Assembly (NCBI GenBank): GCA_012934845.2
Contig: WNNJ02000889.1
Coordinates: 62,001-126,000, forward strand
DNA: 64,000 bases
Source: Pomphorhynchus laevis
Lineage: Eukaryota > Acanthocephala > Palaeacanthocephala > Echinorhynchida > Pomphorhynchidae
Direction of reading: 5' to 3'
The first letter of the stretch is position 1. Every line of letters starts with the position of its first letter. The notes below the pieces were generated by a model. That model was not told where the DNA came from. It saw only the letters and a program-made list of their open reading frames with translations, and ran no database searches. The translations under genes and the position numbers were made by a program. Positions 39,666-49,137 of the stretch are shown here, piece after piece.

Positions 39666-39810
39666 ATTTTAAAAATAAAAAATACTTAAATTTATTAAAT
39701 ATTTATTTAATAATATCAAGTTTTATCGTTAATATTATTTACTGAAAAATGAAATGATTTTATATTCAAAAATTAATTTACATCTTGGCTTATGGTTTCA
39801 ATTAAAATAA
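39666..39810. repeat. Direct repeat flanking the calmodulin pseudogene, right copy
   Basis: Matches 39017-39165 in the same orientation, 649 bp start to start. The two copies differ mainly near their right ends. Confidence 0.92.
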
Positions 39811-40093
39811 TTATCTTTAAAATTATTAAAGTAGATATATACAAAATAATATATCGCAATATTAATATATTACAATATTAATAGCTTATAATACTTGAGT
39901 ATTATATACTCAATTATATAATGCGTATATAAATGTTTTTATACATTTGCGTAACAACACGTTGTTATATATGAAGTATCTTCGACTGATAGAATAATGC
40001 AAATGAATATATATTTTTCAAAATTTAAAACTTTCTATATTTTTTTATATTTCAAAATATATATTCAATAAATAGTATGAGGGTCTAAGTAAA

Positions 40094-40942
40094 TGTGGCG
40101 CGCCCAGCGCGCCACCCATGCCAGATGCGCCACCTTAAAAAATAAATAAAAAGGCGGTAAAATTATATTTTTTTAATTCTAGAAAGATGAATCGTTTCTT
40201 CTTTTTTATCAATCTTAACTTTGACATAGTTATTTGACAAAACTTCAAGAACCTCGGCATTTGTATTGAAAAAAGAGGAGAGTTTAGATTTTTTTGTCTT
40301 CTGATTATTATCGAAATCCAAGGCAATCAATACTCTATCACCGACATTTATGTCATATTTTGACTTATGTACAAGTGAATGTACATAAGTCTTTCTAAAT
40401 ATTTAGTGCAAATAGAAGAAACGGCATTTTCATTATCTAATGCATCTGATGAATTTTCATCAAGATCTTTTGCTTGGTTTTCAACTTTTGGTTCAATGGA
40501 AGCTATTTCTGTATCTTCGTCGCTGGCTGAAACAGTGATTACAAGATGCTAATCACCTAGACTTATCAGGAAACGTCTGTTAACACATAGACTTCTACTG
40601 ATTTGTTATATTCTCATGACAAAAATGAAATATAATTTTGATATGCAATTATTTTTACATAATTCTATCATCTGTCTTCTACCATCTTGCACTGAGAGCA
40701 CAGCTTATTCCCACACATAATCACGTGTCAATTTCACAGGGTATAAATACCTTGAAATTTGCTCTCCAACACTCGTGCAAGCATCGCCACAAAGCAGGAA
40801 GGAAGACAGCAGAAAATTTTTTATTATTATTTTGTCATAGATGCTTAGTTTTGAATCTCGAGTTTGACATTCACGGGTTCGATTCTTCAAGAAGAACATT
40901 GGGTGGCGCATCTGGCATGGGTGGCGCGCTGGGCGCGCCACA
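40094..40942. mobile_element. TIR DNA transposon with 41-bp perfect ends (Ginger-like), degenerate
   Basis: The ends 40094-40134 and 40902-40942 are perfect inverted repeats over 41 bp. They start TGTGGCGCGC and are extremely G+C-rich in AT-rich surroundings. Each end is itself palindromic (GTGGCGCG and CGCGCCAC around CCCAG). The 5-bp sequence GTAAA directly flanks both outer ends and fits a target duplication; shifting the boundary by one base gives a 7-bp AGTAAAT, so the duplication length is ambiguous. TGT...ACA termini with short duplications, plus an integrase-type C-terminal fragment inside, fit the Ginger group of cut-and-paste transposons that use a gypsy-like integrase. Fossil, too short to be autonomous. 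Confidence 0.75.
40135..40560 (-). pseudogene. Integrase-like transposase C-terminal remnant
   Basis: On the minus strand an acidic linker (SSDASDEDTEIASIEP, then an Asp/Asn/Ser-rich stretch) is followed by a compact basic module reading YDINVGDRVLIALDFDN, FFNTNAEVLEVL and then IHLSRIKKI before a stop. The order (GDxVLxAxDFDNN, strand-rich middle, final HxxRxKKI) resembles the SH3-like C-terminal domain of integrase-type transposases, including Ginger and domesticated relatives. The catalytic core is absent. Broken remnant; family resemblance is my inference. Confidence 0.5.
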
Positions 40943-41684
40943 GTAAATAACGGATGACTGATTACGATTCGCACATTTACCATCTGGTAGACAATCCACA
41001 TAATTTTCAAGCTTTAACGCAAACATACTTTATAGTAATACTAACATATTCAATCTCTATTACTTTTAACTATTCAAAATGTCTGATTTCATTTTAAGAT
41101 ATGTATTTTAATTAAATTTGTGTTAGTAATACTAGCATATGATGTTCTCAAACTAAAATATTTTATAATAAATAAAATCTAATATATAATAAATACATTC
41201 TAATAATGTAATAAATATTATACAATATAATAAATACAATCCGAACGTTTAAAGGCTTAAACAAATTAAGAAATCGTTTTTGGAACACGCGCGGCCTGTA
41301 AGAAAGATTACGAGTGCACAAAGTAAACGGCAATCACTCTGTGCATGATATATTAAAAAATATTGGCATGATATATTAAAATATACAATAATCAACATAT
41401 TATAACATTATATCAATATAATATGATTAATATAACATGATATGAATAATAGAACATAATATGAAGATAACAGATTATATTGATAATAGGAAATATTTGA
41501 CGCGATATATTAAAAATATGAAATATATCATGAATACTCAAAAATATAATTTTATTCCAAAACCTATGTATTTAAAAATGTTAGTTTTTTAAATTTATAG
41601 TTATCTATAATTCAATTTAGAGATAAAAGATAAAATAAAAATATTGTATAAAATAAAATGGTATAATATAAAAGGTGATTATAA
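40943..41684. other. AT-rich spacer with a small duplicated segment
   Basis: 41288-41330 (GGAACACGCGCGGCCTGT, AAGAAAGATTACGAGTGCAC) matches 41728-41790 except for about 25 bp absent here. The rest is AT-rich and without features. Confidence 0.6.
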
Positions 41685-43600
41685 GTGATTATAATAAATT
41701 CAATCTTAATAAACGTTTTGACATTGGAACATGCGCGACCTGTTCACGATTGTAAGTTTGACGAAAAAGAAAGATTACGAGTGCACAGTGTTAAAGACAG
41801 TCGATGTTTAGGCACTGGCGAAGAAACACGCACAGTAAGACAGTTGAATGATACCATGCTTAGCAAGGATCAAAAAGATTGACAAAGTTCTTCATTGTTA
41901 AATTTTCAGTGATCAGTTGTCCTTATCAACTGTTCCAACTTTCGGCGATTCATTGTATTCTGATTCTAGCATTGATATTTTGTAAAAAGTCCGGTTATTT
42001 TAATGGATCAATTGTAAAACGATTACTATAGTCAATCCTTGCACGCGCTGCTCATCTAATGTTTACACTTATCAATGATGCATTGTGTCAACGATCAATG
42101 AAAAGCTAGAATGCCGTTCTATGCTTTCCAAAACTTTGTTTTGCCTCTAGGGGTGACTACACACAAGAACATAAAAGAAACATCAAAAAATGCATCGCGA
42201 ACATGCTTCACTAATGAAATTGCGTAGTCTCAGAAATTTGTTTTCGTTGATCAGTTCATATACTAAAACAAAAATATCTAGAAATTTATTAAACAATTCT
42301 ACCTCGCAAAAAGATATTGCTCTCGTCCGAATCGGTAACTTCAGTAAATCGATGCGAACACTCATATCTGATAGAATATGCGCCTTGACACATATGGTAA
42401 GGAAGCTATAGAATTTGCATCCGTCAACTTGAAACATGATTAAAAAGATGCCACGACATATTTATTAATGCCAGTTGATTCCAAAGCCGTTATGGCTTCC
42501 ATATACTCTTTTACTAAACCTACATATACTGAGTGTTTTTTGTTTGCGCCATGAACATCTACAGGATATGATATTGACTGATCATGGAAATGTTCTACCG
42601 CGTATCGCAAGCATAATAAATTATTTGAATGGTGGACTTATTAATATATTATTAATATATTTAGTACTAGCTTATCGGGAGTTATCCGATTATTTTTGCT
42701 GGTGCCGATCCGATATCACTAAACAGGCATTGTGGATGAATCCGACTAATTGCAGATGTGACACCCTCAGTCGATTGTATTAGATATGTGCGTAGGAAAT
42801 TGCGGAGAATTTTCCAGCGCTCTTAACCCCCATCTAGTCGGGGTGTCGATTTCAAACAGCATGAAACTTATCATCCATGATTTTAATCATTAAAATTACG
42901 AGACGATTGATCATTCAAATTAGTTATAACTAAATGTTCAAGTGCGAAATGCCTTTAAGTCATTAAATCACGATGTAATTATTCAAGCTGTATATAGACA
43001 ATTCGGTGATGCTATGAACGACCTTGGCATTTACGTATTGGGGGTCAGGAATCGTAAAAATCTTTACGCAGAGTACTGCAGGGTGGCCCTCTTGAGCCTG
43101 TCAGTTCTCGCTTTGAATTCAACTGACGATAGAGAATATAAATTTGTTAGGGTTATTGGATTAAATGGTACTTAGACGATGGAATAATCGGTGAGTTCGC
43201 ACGGCCCTGAGACTCAAGTGGTGAAAAAACCAGATAATAGGAAATCACGAAGCAACTCATTTTTGTACAGTTGCATTTCTCTGAATCCATGACCTTGAAA
43301 GAAACCATTAATTTTATTCTAATTGGAAAGCCAATTGGAAGTCTATAATTTATTGTTTCTTGTCTGGAATAAAGAGATCCTGACTTGCTTTCAGAAATTC
43401 CCGATCCGCAGATTATCCACCTATTTTTACAACACTGCAATTCAGGCTTACGTAATAACCATTTGATGCGAATAGTCGATTCTTCTATGAACTCTGCTCT
43501 AAAACATTTTAATGAATCCATCATCAATATCATTAACGAAGTAATATTCCTAGTTGTCGCAAACACATAGTTGCAGGCTATTCCTACAATAGCCAACTCG
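41685..43600 (+). other. Coding-like but unassigned, decayed sequence
   Basis: About 1.9 kb with base composition nearer to coding DNA and a series of short open frames on both strands (for example plus 41685-41882, 42190-42411, 42475-42783, 42942-43175 and minus 43153-43596). Plus-strand readings include HEHLQDMILTDHGN, AYRELSDYFCWCRSDI and VYRQFGDAMNDLGI, which look like real protein, but I cannot place them in a family. Probably an old inserted or duplicated gene or element that is now broken. Which strand was coding is not certain. Confidence 0.3.
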
Positions 43601-44940
43601 CTAAACTTCTCATACAGTATTTCGTATCCTTATAATGATGTGGCTGAGGATTTAAATATCAACACAATGCCAACTAAGTTTAAAGATCTTAGAGATCATA
43701 AATCTACACTTATTAAAGTATATAATATAATCACTTTTAAAAGGTAAAATAACTCGCTTAATTAAATATGTAAATCTAACATATAAAATATTTATTAAAT
43801 ATCTATTATTTTATATATTCATTTAGATGTTTATATCTTATAAAAATTAAATGCATTTATAAGTTAAAAATATTTAACTGGTACAATGAATGAAAGCAAA
43901 CTGATAGAAATTTATTGCGAAATTTTAGCAAAGTGTTTTCTAATCTATCCTAAAATAGAAATTTTATCCTAAGATAAAATTTCTTAAATTTCGATAAACG
44001 AACCTTGACAGTTTAATCAACGTTGCGGCTACATTACGACAATCATTTAAATATATTATCAATATATTATTTAATTATTATTAATACATTATTTCATTTG
44101 TTTTTATTGATACTAAACAGGTTATATATATTATAATCGGGTATAGAATATAAAATATTATAAAATATAATATATTTTATAATATATATTATATTTATTA
44201 TATTTTATATTATAAAATATAATTCGTAAATTAACCACTTCACACTTGCATTTAATTTAGACGTATACATTAGATGACTATTTAATGACCAAGTATTTCA
44301 TGACGTATCAAACATTTCAAATTTGTAAATTTTCTCAGTTTTCCTGACGACGCCTATGAACAACAGGTGAAAATTTGAATAATAAAAATATTTTAAACTA
44401 GTCCCTTTCCAAATAAAAATAAACTTATAAAAAATAATTTATTATTTAATAATAATATAAATAATATTATTAAATAATTTATTATTTGATAATTTGTTTA
44501 GAATTTTCACTAGTACGCTTAAAAGATATTAAATAATTAACATTTACAAAACTACACAATATAGTAATTATTTACAACTATTTAATGATAAATAAATATT
44601 TCCAATTTAAAAACTACGAAATTTAATCATTTGAAATTAAATAATATATAAATTGTAAAATATTATATTATTGTATTATAATTTAAAGAATTGTCTATAA
44701 ACATAACGAAATACTTTATTTTAAAAGATACAAAATATGTATTTAGCACGAACGTAGTTGCACCACAAGGTTTCGTATTCTTTCCATTAAATCCACACAA
44801 CAACTAGCCCAATACATGGTGAAATTCAATGTGTTGTTTACAACACTTTATAATGAAATAAATTATCCCTATTTAAAAAAAATGGTTTTCGCGCCAATTA
44901 TAGCAAAATATTTTTTATACAAAGTATACATTATTAATAT
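43601..44940. other. No gene seen; very AT-rich
   Basis: AT-rich spacer with simple TATAAAATATAT-type stretches around 44130-44220. Confidence 0.55.
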
Positions 44941-44978
44941 ATTTCTCGAAACAATAAAGAAGCTTTTCGAAAGTATAA

Positions 44979-45389
44979 ATGAACAACGGTGATTACAACA
45001 ATTGTATGAATACTTGTAACGAGGAACCCTGCAAGATAGTAAAGCTTGCACCTGGACAACAGCTCTGTGTAACAAAGACAACATACTGTCTATCACCTCC
45101 ACCGGACAGAACTGAGGAAAGAAAAATAAATCCAATCGTCACAGTTCAATGTTGTCCGGATGATGCAGGTCAGGAGTATATCATTCAGTCGGATAAACAC
45201 CAAAATAACTGCAGTAATTATAACCAAAATCCATATTGCCCTCCAAATAATAGTAGAGATGAACGTATGCTCAACTGTTATCCTCGCAATGCAGATACAC
45301 GAAACGGATTTGGAAATAATGGACGGTCGCCGGCTTCCAAGCCTTCAGGATGGTACGATAGCTGTGGGGAATTCAACTATCGATATTAA
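44979..45389 (+). CDS. Small cysteine-rich orphan protein, 136 aa
   Basis: An uninterrupted intronless frame from ATG 44979 (context AGTATAAATGA) to TAA 45387-45389. The protein has 13 Cys, concentrated in the first 60 residues (NNCMNTCNEEPC, LCVTKTTYC, VQCCPDD) and in NNCSNYNQNPYC and GWYDSCGEF. It is rich in Asn, Pro and Asp and ends NYRY. No hydrophobic signal peptide or membrane segment, so the cysteines may act in the cytosol or bind metal, unless an upstream exon supplies a signal. AATAAA at 45416-45421 lies just after the stop. Composition is far from the AT-rich flanks. I do not recognise a family. The overlapping frame at 45160-45420 is a shadow. Confidence 0.6.
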   Translation: MNNGDYNNCMNTCNEEPCKIVKLAPGQQLCVTKTTYCLSPPPDRTEERKINPIVTVQCCPDDAGQEYIIQSDKHQNNCSNYNQNPYCPPNNSRDERMLNCYPRNADTRNGFGNNGRSPASKPSGWYDSCGEFNYRY

Positions 45390-45415
45390 TCGATATATTA
45401 TTTTTATGGTCCTTC

Positions 45416-45421
45416 AATAAA
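45416..45421 (+). terminator. Poly(A) signal of the orphan gene
   Basis: AATAAA 26 bp after the stop codon of the 136-aa frame, followed by TTTGTAATTTTT. Confidence 0.55.
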
Positions 45422-45429
45422 TTTGTAAT

Positions 45430-46940
45430 TTTTAGTTTGATTTTGAAATAAAATAAAAAAAAATACAATTATATGTTAATTTGTGTTAATTTTAATAGTA
45501 TTTTTTAGTCTTAAAATCATTCAATTTCGCTTCGTCATCACCAAATCGAAGTAATGATTTCAACATTATATTTTGTTGGTAAAATAGCAAAGAAAAATGA
45601 GCATTAATTGTACGTTCAGAATTGGAACACGAAGATAAGGATATTTCGTTATCCCATGCTCAGTAAATATGTTTCATAACTTTCATATAGTTTCATTTAT
45701 GCCATTTACTAAGAAGAAACTGCTTTGAGAAGCTTTCGATCGTCAATTACAAGAATAAATCTTTATTCTTAAAACCACTAAAGTATTTTAAATTTTTAAA
45801 TTATTCAAGACCAATCAGGTATGGTTGAACGGTAGCAAAAAAAATATTTTGATATTTCGCAAGAAATTACTATCATCTTCAGAAATTTCTGAAGATTAAG
45901 TAGATTAAGATGATAATTTCTGAAAATGCTAGTATTTTCTAGCGAAATATCAAAATACCTGATTGTTCCTGGATATTTAAAAATTTAAAATACAAATAAG
46001 GATGGATATATTTCTAATTAAAGTATTTATAGCACTATATCTATAATTCGTAACAGATTGATCATAATAACAATTCATAAAATGTACTTAATATAATTTT
46101 AATATAACTTAATACAATTAATTTAATATAATTATAATTATTTAATATAATTATAATTTTTAACTTGATTTTTTCATTGTTTACTTTAGTAGCTTATTCA
46201 CACCTCAATTTGGCAAGTTCCTTTTATCATTTAGCGTTTTTGATTTTTATTCTTTCATATCTTCAAAATTCCCTATGCTTTTGTCAATCAAAACCGCAAT
46301 GCCTTTAAATTTAATAGCGATTAAATGAAGCCCACAACTCGATTTGATTAAAAAATATAAATACATATAAATAATTATCAAAAATGTTAACTTCAAAAAT
46401 ACGTTTTATTAAATTATTCTTATATATTGATATAATATATAAGAATATAATAAACTGCAATTCACAAATAGTAAATAAACGAAGTAAAATTTATCTTGTA
46501 TTATTTAAATATTTTAACGTGTAATTCGTTTAATTTTATTCGCTTCTTTTAAGTGTTCAATTTTATATTTAAATATACATTAAATATTAAAGAACTAAAT
46601 TAATATTCTCAAACATTAATAATGGTATACAAATTTTATAAAAATAAAATTCACATACCTGATTGTTCCTGGATATTTAAAAATTCAAAATACAGATCAG
46701 GGTGAATACATTTATGATCATTCAAAGCATTGATTTTCATTTTATATATTTTATAAAATATATATTATATTTATATAAAAAATATATAAAAAATATATTA
46801 TATTTATATATCATATTTATATTATGTTTATATTTATATATTATATATATATTATTGAAATGTATTCCCTTCATTGTTTCTTAATATCAGAAAAAAATTA
46901 TAAATAAATATTTGAATGTTAAAATATAACAACATCATAA
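45430..46940. other. AT-rich, with MITE-like inverted repeats
   Basis: 45836-45980 has imperfect inverted arms (TTTTGATATTTCGC and GCGAAATATCAAAATA; TCTTCAGAAATTTCTGAAGA in the centre) and ends CCTGATTGTTCCTGGATATT. The same end sequence recurs at 46657-46710, so a second, shorter copy lies there. The rest is AT-rich. Confidence 0.6.
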
Positions 46941-47039
46941 AATATATATATATATTTTTTTTTAAGAATAATAACTTTATTGAAAAAGAAAAGTAAATTT
47001 TACAGAAATTAGGTTCCCGTCGCGCATTCGCAGACATAA

Positions 47040-49079
47040 TTAGACTTCGAGCACAGCGCAAAACTCGCTGTGGTGGGTTGTCATAAGATTAATAGGTTTG
47101 GAACAGCTGGAACGTGGCGAGCGTAAGCATGCGGAAACTGATCGTGCGATTTCAAAACTGATGTCTCGTTTCATCTTTATGGCTAGATCAGAATAAGAAC
47201 GCGTTGACCGATGCGTCAGTTTTGAAGCCGTGGTTTTGATTAATCTTTCCGCTTCAATGCCCATTCCTCCCGAAGTGGAGAAAATAAGAGGTATGAAAGA
47301 CCCTCGTTCAACTAGCGCAATCCGTTCACTGTATTTGGCTTTCTTGCGACTCTCGTTGTATTCGAAAACAGACTCAGGCTTCCTTGATATGTTCGATTGA
47401 GCAGGTGCAGCAAATACATTAACATCAAAAAATGTTCGCTCAAATCGACTACCGTGTAGCCCGGAACAAACTATGTCAAGACGCGCGCTTGGATCACGGG
47501 TTGTTGTTGTTCGTTCGAAAGTAATATTTTCAGGAACCTCGGTTAGCTGAGGTTCGCAAGCTACGCCGTGAGATATGCGACTAAGATAGTGTGAGATGAT
47601 GTCGCGGACTGCATTATGCCGGATCGAAGGCAAAGCACCTCGTCTACATGATAAGGAATGAGCCACACTGACTCGAGTGCCGCAAATGCAGTTGCTAACT
47701 CCAATCTTAGGATCAGTATGTCCATACCTTGCGTTCAAAGCATCCCTGAATTCGTTCGAAGAAAGATGAAAATTTTCATGCTTGAGCGGAAGCGCACTTA
47801 ACCACGAAGAAGCTCCACTGCGAGCAGCATGCGCGATCAGATTACTGGTTGCGGGTATCGCTAAGATCGGAATTTTAGAGAGGCGTTCTTGGTGCGATAG
47901 TGATCGTAGTGTCTTGATTTCGCTAAGCATAGTTTTCTGCCTCTCTCTTAGGCTATCGCCACCTGAACCAGAATTATAGGTTGAAATTAGCATGTTTGAG
48001 GATTTGCGTTCAAGTGTGGCTATGGTTGCAGGGTTCGCGATACCAATACCTCCAAATTTGAAAGGAGAGCACAATATTGACTTCCAGTCTTCATCGAGGT
48101 CCCAGGACACGAAGTTTGGGAGAAGCTGTGTGATTAAAGTGTGTGACAGATCCGACCAGATAGTGGCTGAGCAGTCGCAGGTGCGCATTATGTGTGTCCA
48201 CTTAAATTGGACGGAGTTGATTAATCCTGCAAAAGCGACATGCGGATCTACCTTGGCAACATAATCGAGACGTTGCAGCATTGTGGTCCATGTAGACAGA
48301 AGTTTTGCGGTTGCTGCATTTACAAAATCGTTGGACCCGACTGGACTGCCGAGAATGATGATTCCATCGGTGGAAGTTTTTATTTCGGGGTCGGGGAGGT
48401 TCGATTGATCAATATGAAGGTGTGATAGGAGGTGAGACTTACGTGTGTTTACGAAATAGCCATACTTTGGTCCATCGGTATGAAGCACTTCCCATACCTG
48501 TTTCAAAACGTCAGTGGTCCCAATAAAGTTGGCGTCATCTGCATACCATTTTTGGAAGACCGACGGAACTTTGCGTTGAATTGCTTTTATCAAAGGGAGA
48601 GAGGTCAGGGCGAAGCCAGCCATCGCAAAAGGATCGCCCTGGGTGAAACCTTCGGTGGAGTATAAGCTTTGACTTCCCACAATGAGTTGTGCAGGGTTTG
48701 CGTAGACATTACGAAGAGCCCGAGAAAGCGACGGGCATACGAAATCTATGTTGTGTAATGCCACCGCTCTGTTTGTTCGGTTGAAAGCATTTGAAGCATC
48801 GATTGACAAAATACAGCGGTCGTCGTGACGGTTAAACTCATCTCTAAGTGTGCTGATGGCGACTTCGATACCGCCTTTTTGAGAAGCCCCTAATTGAACG
48901 GACCCAGCAACGTCCTGAATGTCATTGCGAACAATATCTAGAATGGCCCGGCTTATAATGCGTCTGACAGTATTGCAAATACCTATGGGGCGGATTCCTC
49001 CTGACTTTTTCTCTAAAGCAACCAGACGGCAAGCGGTGAAAGCATCTAAAGTTCCTGGAGTGAGTGGTTCTGTTGCGAC
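47040..49079 (-). CDS. Reverse transcriptase / restriction-like endonuclease protein, 5'-partial
   Basis: Open from about 49157 with homology from about 49060; the first ATG gives 589 residues (48809-47040). Upstream of it the frame reads VALEKKSGGIRPIGICN and VQLGASQKGG, RT motifs 1-2. Counting from that Met: DASNAFN (4-10, motif A), TQGDPFAM (56-63, motif B), YADD (89-92, catalytic), a thumb/linker, a Cys-His box C374-C376-H384-C388, then RHN (397-399), and a PD-(D/E)xK-type nuclease with RLDIV (Asp445), FFDVNV (Asp462) and KKAKYSE (Lys489-Lys492). The order RT, zinc box, nuclease is that of RLE-type non-LTR elements (R2/R4/Hero-like architecture); the TQGDPxAM signature points to a group common in marine invertebrates, as I remember. 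All key residues are present. It may still be functional apart from the missing N-terminus. Confidence 0.85.
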   Translation of the reverse strand, partial: VATEPLTPGTLDAFTACRLVALEKKSGGIRPIGICNTVRRIISRAILDIVRNDIQDVAGSVQLGASQKGGIEVAISTLRDEFNRHDDRCILSIDASNAFNRTNRAVALHNIDFVCPSLSRALRNVYANPAQLIVGSQSLYSTEGFTQGDPFAMAGFALTSLPLIKAIQRKVPSVFQKWYADDANFIGTTDVLKQVWEVLHTDGPKYGYFVNTRKSHLLSHLHIDQSNLPDPEIKTSTDGIIILGSPVGSNDFVNAATAKLLSTWTTMLQRLDYVAKVDPHVAFAGLINSVQFKWTHIMRTCDCSATIWSDLSHTLITQLLPNFVSWDLDEDWKSILCSPFKFGGIGIANPATIATLERKSSNMLISTYNSGSGGDSLRERQKTMLSEIKTLRSLSHQERLSKIPILAIPATSNLIAHAARSGASSWLSALPLKHENFHLSSNEFRDALNARYGHTDPKIGVSNCICGTRVSVAHSLSCRRGALPSIRHNAVRDIISHYLSRISHGVACEPQLTEVPENITFERTTTTRDPSARLDIVCSGLHGSRFERTFFDVNVFAAPAQSNISRKPESVFEYNESRKKAKYSERIALVERGSFIPLIFSTSGGMGIEAERLIKTTASKLTHRSTRSYSDLAIKMKRDISFEIARSVSACLRSPRSSCSKPINLMTTHHSEFCAVLEV

Positions 49080-49137
49080 GAGTGGTTCTGTTGAGTGGTT
49101 CTGTTGAGTGGGTGGTTCTGAGTGAGTGGTTCTGTTG
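49075..49137. repeat. GAGTGGTTCTGTT minisatellite at the element's 5' junction
   Basis: Four to five imperfect copies of a 13-17-bp motif (GAGTGGTTCTGTTG) directly at the truncated 5' end of the retrotransposon. May have formed by slippage during the insertion. Confidence 0.85.

Larger units (their letters stand above)
46955..49137 (-). mobile_element. Non-LTR retrotransposon with restriction-like endonuclease, 5'-truncated
   Basis: A G+C-richer insertion in AT-rich DNA, read on the minus strand. It contains a long intact ORF (next entry), then about 60 bp of 3' UTR with AATAAA (complement of 46976-46981) and an A-run (complement of 46955-46963) that looks like the poly(A) tail. At the 5' side the protein homology starts near 49060, after which a short GAGTGGTTCTGTT repeat and unrelated AT-rich sequence follow. 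The copy is thus truncated at its 5' end, as is usual for target-primed insertions. The lack of stops or shifts over more than 2 kb marks it as recent. Confidence 0.8.

Noticed and set aside
40860-40900. tRNA-like B box (GGGTTCGATTC)
   Set aside because: No acceptor or anticodon stem can be formed around it and there is no A box at the right distance; it lies inside the TIR transposon.
42475-42783. Possible retroelement integrase (TDHGNV)
   Set aside because: A single short resemblance to TDxGxxF without a zinc-binding or catalytic pattern around it; left unassigned.
47782-49107. Plus-strand open frames opposite the retrotransposon ORF
   Set aside because: Shadows of the intact minus-strand reverse transcriptase; no motifs.
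46955-49137. rRNA-gene insertion like R2
   Set aside because: The flanks show no 28S rRNA sequence; the 3' side is AT-rich repeat and the 5' side AT-rich spacer.
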